A DNA stretch of 64,000 nt from Clostridium cellulovorans 743B (GTDB lineage Bacteria > Bacillota > Clostridia > Clostridiales > Clostridiaceae): NCBI RefSeq assembly GCF_000145275.1, contig NC_014393.1, positions 4,402,001 through 4,466,000 on the forward strand. Reading direction: 5' to 3'. The translations under genes and the position numbers were made by a program. Numbering within the stretch: position 1 is the first letter of the stretch; each line of letters begins with the position of its first letter. The notes under the pieces were generated by a model. The model was not told the DNA's origin, ran no database searches, and saw nothing but the letters and a program-made list of their open reading frames with translations. Below are positions 61,882 to 64,000 of this stretch, one piece after another.

Positions 61882-62907
61882 ATGGAAGATAATAAAGATA
61901 AGAAAGATAAAAAATTAAGGAAACGTTCAATTATTCTAATGATAACTTCCACGATTTTGCTATTAGGTCTAGTATCTTATTTCTTAAGCTATTTGTATTT
62001 TTCTAGACCTCAATATACAGAATATGAAAATTCCGTAAAGGCTTATGAAAAACAAATCGTATCGATAAATGATTCATTAACAAATATTTCAACCATAGCA
62101 CCTATTGATTACGATGTTGCTAAGGAGGATATACCCAAAACTATAAAGGAATTAAAAAACTTAAAAAGTTCAATTCCTTCAACAGGATACATAGCTAAAT
62201 ATGCAGACGCTCATGAAGCTTTATTAAACGGACTTTCCTCAAATATTAGCTTTTTGGAACAAATGAATTTAATATTAAACAATCAAGAGTCAAATGAATT
62301 AGATATTGCCAAAGACAACTTAATTAATTATAAAGCTTCTATGCTTGAAAATTATGAATCAGCTAATTTTAGAAGTACGAGTTTCTCTTTGTCAGACAGA
62401 GCTTTATCTAGTTTTGACAGCATGATTGCTGCTACAGATGAAATTATTGCTAAGAATATAGCTGCATCTAAAATAAAATCAGATTGTATCAACTTCTTTA
62501 TATCATTTGATAGACAAATAATAAATTTTAGTAATCTAAAAGCTAATTATATGATTAACTTAAATTCTGTTCGTTCTGGGAAATCTTCTTATGACGAATT
62601 AATTTTAAGTATGGAAAATAACAAAAAAGATATTGATAATATATTATTAGAACTTGATTCACTAAGTCCTCAAGAAAGGCTTTCTCCTACTTTGAAGACC
62701 TTTAGATCTATTGTATATCAATATAAAACCTATACATATGATTTTATTTATTCTTTAAAAGAAGAAAAAACCAGTACAAAAAGAAAAGATTTGAAAACTA
62801 TGAATAAGCTTTATGAAGATCCTAATAGTTTATATAAAAATGTCACCAATAGCTACAAAGATTTTCTTAAAGACTATGAAGTTATCAAATCTGTACTAAC
62901 AAGATAA
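61882..62907 (+). CDS. Membrane-anchored helical protein of unknown function
   Basis: A 341-residue protein. Residues 1-16 are highly charged (KDKKDKKLRKR), followed by one membrane segment (about 17-40, ILMITSTILLLGLVSYFL) and a long, mainly helical outer region with repeated acidic and Ser-rich stretches. I do not recognise the family. The ATG at 61882 has AAGGAG eight bases upstream; a GTG nine bases earlier is a weaker start. It is divergent from cdaA across 170 bases, and a SleB-like hydrolase gene follows. Confidence 0.8.
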   Translation: MEDNKDKKDKKLRKRSIILMITSTILLLGLVSYFLSYLYFSRPQYTEYENSVKAYEKQIVSINDSLTNISTIAPIDYDVAKEDIPKTIKELKNLKSSIPSTGYIAKYADAHEALLNGLSSNISFLEQMNLILNNQESNELDIAKDNLINYKASMLENYESANFRSTSFSLSDRALSSFDSMIAATDEIIAKNIAASKIKSDCINFFISFDRQIINFSNLKANYMINLNSVRSGKSSYDELILSMENNKKDIDNILLELDSLSPQERLSPTLKTFRSIVYQYKTYTYDFIYSLKEEKTSTKRKDLKTMNKLYEDPNSLYKNVTNSYKDFLKDYEVIKSVLTR

Positions 62908-62957
62908 TTTTATTGAATCCTGTATAAGATTTAAAATTTATATATTGTCATAAAGTC

Positions 62958-63003
62958 TCTCAGAAGAAAAAAGTTTTTTTGCATAAAACTTTTTTCTTTG
63001 AGA
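62958..63003. terminator. Long hairpin between the unknown membrane protein and hydrolase genes
   Basis: TCTCAGAAGAAAAAAGTTTT (62958-62977) pairs with AAAACTTTTTTCTTTGAGA (62985-63003) with one bulge. Outside it ATATTGT and ACAATAT continue the symmetry. No T run follows, so it may allow partial read-through. Confidence 0.6.
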
Positions 63004-63039
63004 ACAATATACTTAGCCTAAGTTATAAGGAGGATAAGA

Positions 63040-63606
63040 ATGAAAAAAGCTAATGTGGCGATATGTTTTTTTTTGAGTATCGGTATGTTGCTTTCTGCCA
63101 ATTATGTACCAAAGAAAATTTATGCGCAAATTCAAAATAAGAATCAGATGATTACTTTAAAAGATTCGGATATAAGTGAAAATGAAGCTGAAGACGAAAC
63201 AATTCAAGTTCTTAGCACATCAAGCAAAAACTATTACATAACAAAAGATGATGTCACTCTTATTGCTAAGGTAGTTTATGCTGAAAGTAGGGGGGAACCC
63301 TACGATGGTCAGGTAGCAGTAGCATCAGTAATCCTAAATAGATTGAAAAGTGGAAAGTACTCTGATAAATTAGAAGATATAATTTTTCAGAAAAATGCCT
63401 TCTCATGTGTTGAGAATGGAGAAATTAAGGTGACTCCCACGGAAAGCAACTACATGGCCGTATACGATGCTCTTGAAGGAAAAGATCCAAGTGGCAATGC
63501 GTTATATTTCTATAACCCTCAAACCGCTACATGTTCATGGATGCATAGTATAGAAAAGATTAATCCTACGCAGATAGGTAACCATGTATTTTTTTCATTA
63601 AAATAG
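63040..63606 (+). CDS. SleB-like cell wall hydrolase
   Basis: A 188-residue exported protein. The signal peptide is at about 1-30 (ANVAICFFLSIGMLLSANYV). The C-terminal Hydrolase_2 (SleB/CwlJ) domain begins near 68 with LIAKVVYAESRGEPYDGQVA, including the catalytic Glu, and continues SVILNRLKSGKYSD, NAFSCVENGEI. Such enzymes are lytic transglycosylases acting on peptidoglycan, often spore cortex. It has no binding domain. RBS: AAGGAGG. Confidence 0.93.
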   Translation: MKKANVAICFFLSIGMLLSANYVPKKIYAQIQNKNQMITLKDSDISENEAEDETIQVLSTSSKNYYITKDDVTLIAKVVYAESRGEPYDGQVAVASVILNRLKSGKYSDKLEDIIFQKNAFSCVENGEIKVTPTESNYMAVYDALEGKDPSGNALYFYNPQTATCSWMHSIEKINPTQIGNHVFFSLK

Positions 63607-63688
63607 TCAATATGTTTTAAAGATATATTGTCTAATTAAACTAGTAAAAAATTTCAATAAAATAAATATAGTATTCTTAGGCAAAACT

Positions 63689-63738
63689 AGGGGGTGCTAC
63701 GCAGCTAAATCTATAAATTACTGCGTAACATCCCCTTT
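63689..63738. terminator. Hairpin downstream of the hydrolase gene
   Basis: AGGGGGTGCTACGCAG (63689-63704) pairs with CTGCGTAACATCCCCT (63721-63736) with two mismatches, followed by TTTCT on the plus strand. It is 83 bases after the hydrolase stop. Confidence 0.7.
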
Positions 63739-63774
63739 CTAAATAGTCTTACTTTTTTAAGACTTTACATTGAA

Positions 63775-63812
63775 AAAGATATTATATAAAATATATTTTA
63801 TATAATATCTTT
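63775..63812. terminator. Perfect 38-base palindrome
   Basis: AAAGATATTATATAAAATA (63775-63793) is followed directly by its exact reverse complement (63794-63812). It may end the minus-strand gene at the right edge, 93 bases from its stop, though the stem is made only of weak pairs apart from two GC. Confidence 0.5.
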
Positions 63813-63904
63813 TTCTCTAAAATAGTTTTTTAGTTGATTATAACTAAATCCATAAATAACTTACAGGAAGATTGAAAATATTTATATCTCATATAAACTA
63901 AGCT

Positions 63905-64000
63905 TTACTTATTCATAGCCTTGTTGTCTAGATATCTTACAGCATTAAGTGCAGCTACTTGCCCTTCACCCATAGCCTTCATATATTGATACGGCTTACC
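63905..64000 (-). CDS. C-terminal end of a thioredoxin-reductase-like flavoprotein (partial)
   Basis: The last 31 codons of a gene entering from the right edge. KPYQYMKAMGEGQVAALNAV followed by RYLDNKAMNK resembles the end of thioredoxin reductase-type pyridine nucleotide-disulfide oxidoreductases, where the GEGQxAA motif contacts FAD. The rest lies outside the window, so the exact member is unknown. Confidence 0.65.
   Translation of the reverse strand, partial: GKPYQYMKAMGEGQVAALNAVRYLDNKAMNK

Overview
The window looks like chromosomal DNA of a low-GC, cellulose-degrading Clostridium of the C. cellulovorans / C. acetobutylicum type. The evidence is the AT-rich sequence, the ptb-buk butyrate pathway, a glmS ribozyme, a GH44 enzyme carrying a type I dockerin, and a secreted GH5 endoglucanase of 557 residues with a CBM17/28-like module, which resembles C. 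cellulovorans EngF. Species assignment is inference. Most genes are on the minus strand.

Region 1 (1-11982, minus) is a thiopeptide-type RiPP gene cluster cut by the left edge of the window. Three near-identical 64-residue precursors with Ser/Cys-rich cores are followed by an ABC exporter, a split LanB dehydratase (tRNA-glutamyl transfer plus elimination parts), an ocin-ThiF/RRE partner, a YcaO cyclodehydratase, a two-domain SagB-like dehydrogenase, a TclM/TbtD-like candidate pyridine synthase and a second, single-domain SagB-like oxidoreductase. Together they could install azoles, dehydroamino acids and a six-membered nitrogen ring on the precursors.

Region 2 (13148-15398) is a GH27 alpha-galactosidase divergent from an AraC regulator. 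Region 3 (15567-21041) is a Wadjet-type (condensin-like) defence operon in the order jetD-jetA-jetB-jetC. Its SMC-like jetC is broken by a frameshift and has lost most of its coiled coil. Region 4 (21181-41403) is mixed chromosomal content: VanZ-like protein, soluble chemoreceptor, acyltransferase, GH44-dockerin enzyme, two AraC regulators, TauE-type permease, aldo/keto reductase, phosphoesterase, a superoxide dismutase with an export signal, GH43 enzyme, a DUF6179/DUF6323-like pair, a stand-alone AICAR transformylase, an IS200-type insertion sequence and the GH5 endoglucanase.

Region 5 (42058-44564) is an ECF sigma factor translationally coupled to a membrane-anchored beta-propeller protein. 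Region 6 (44934-47628, plus) holds two radical SAM/SPASM maturases followed by a 31-residue peptide gene with its own promoter. This peptide is too short for ordinary gene callers, and the set is a good candidate for an undescribed RiPP system. The second maturase uses almost only CGN arginine codons, unlike its neighbour, and the locus is bordered by an IS200-end relic and a truncated methyltransferase.

Region 7 (49050-61711, minus) is an envelope and central-metabolism block: cdaA, cdaR, an FAD dehydrogenase, ptb, buk, a YerC-like regulator, glmM, an LCP ligase, a sugar-phosphate transferase, and glmS with its ribozyme. c-di-AMP synthesis, the GlmS-GlmM route to amino sugars and wall-polymer attachment lie together. 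The right edge holds a membrane-anchored unknown, a SleB-like hydrolase and the end of a thioredoxin-reductase-like gene.
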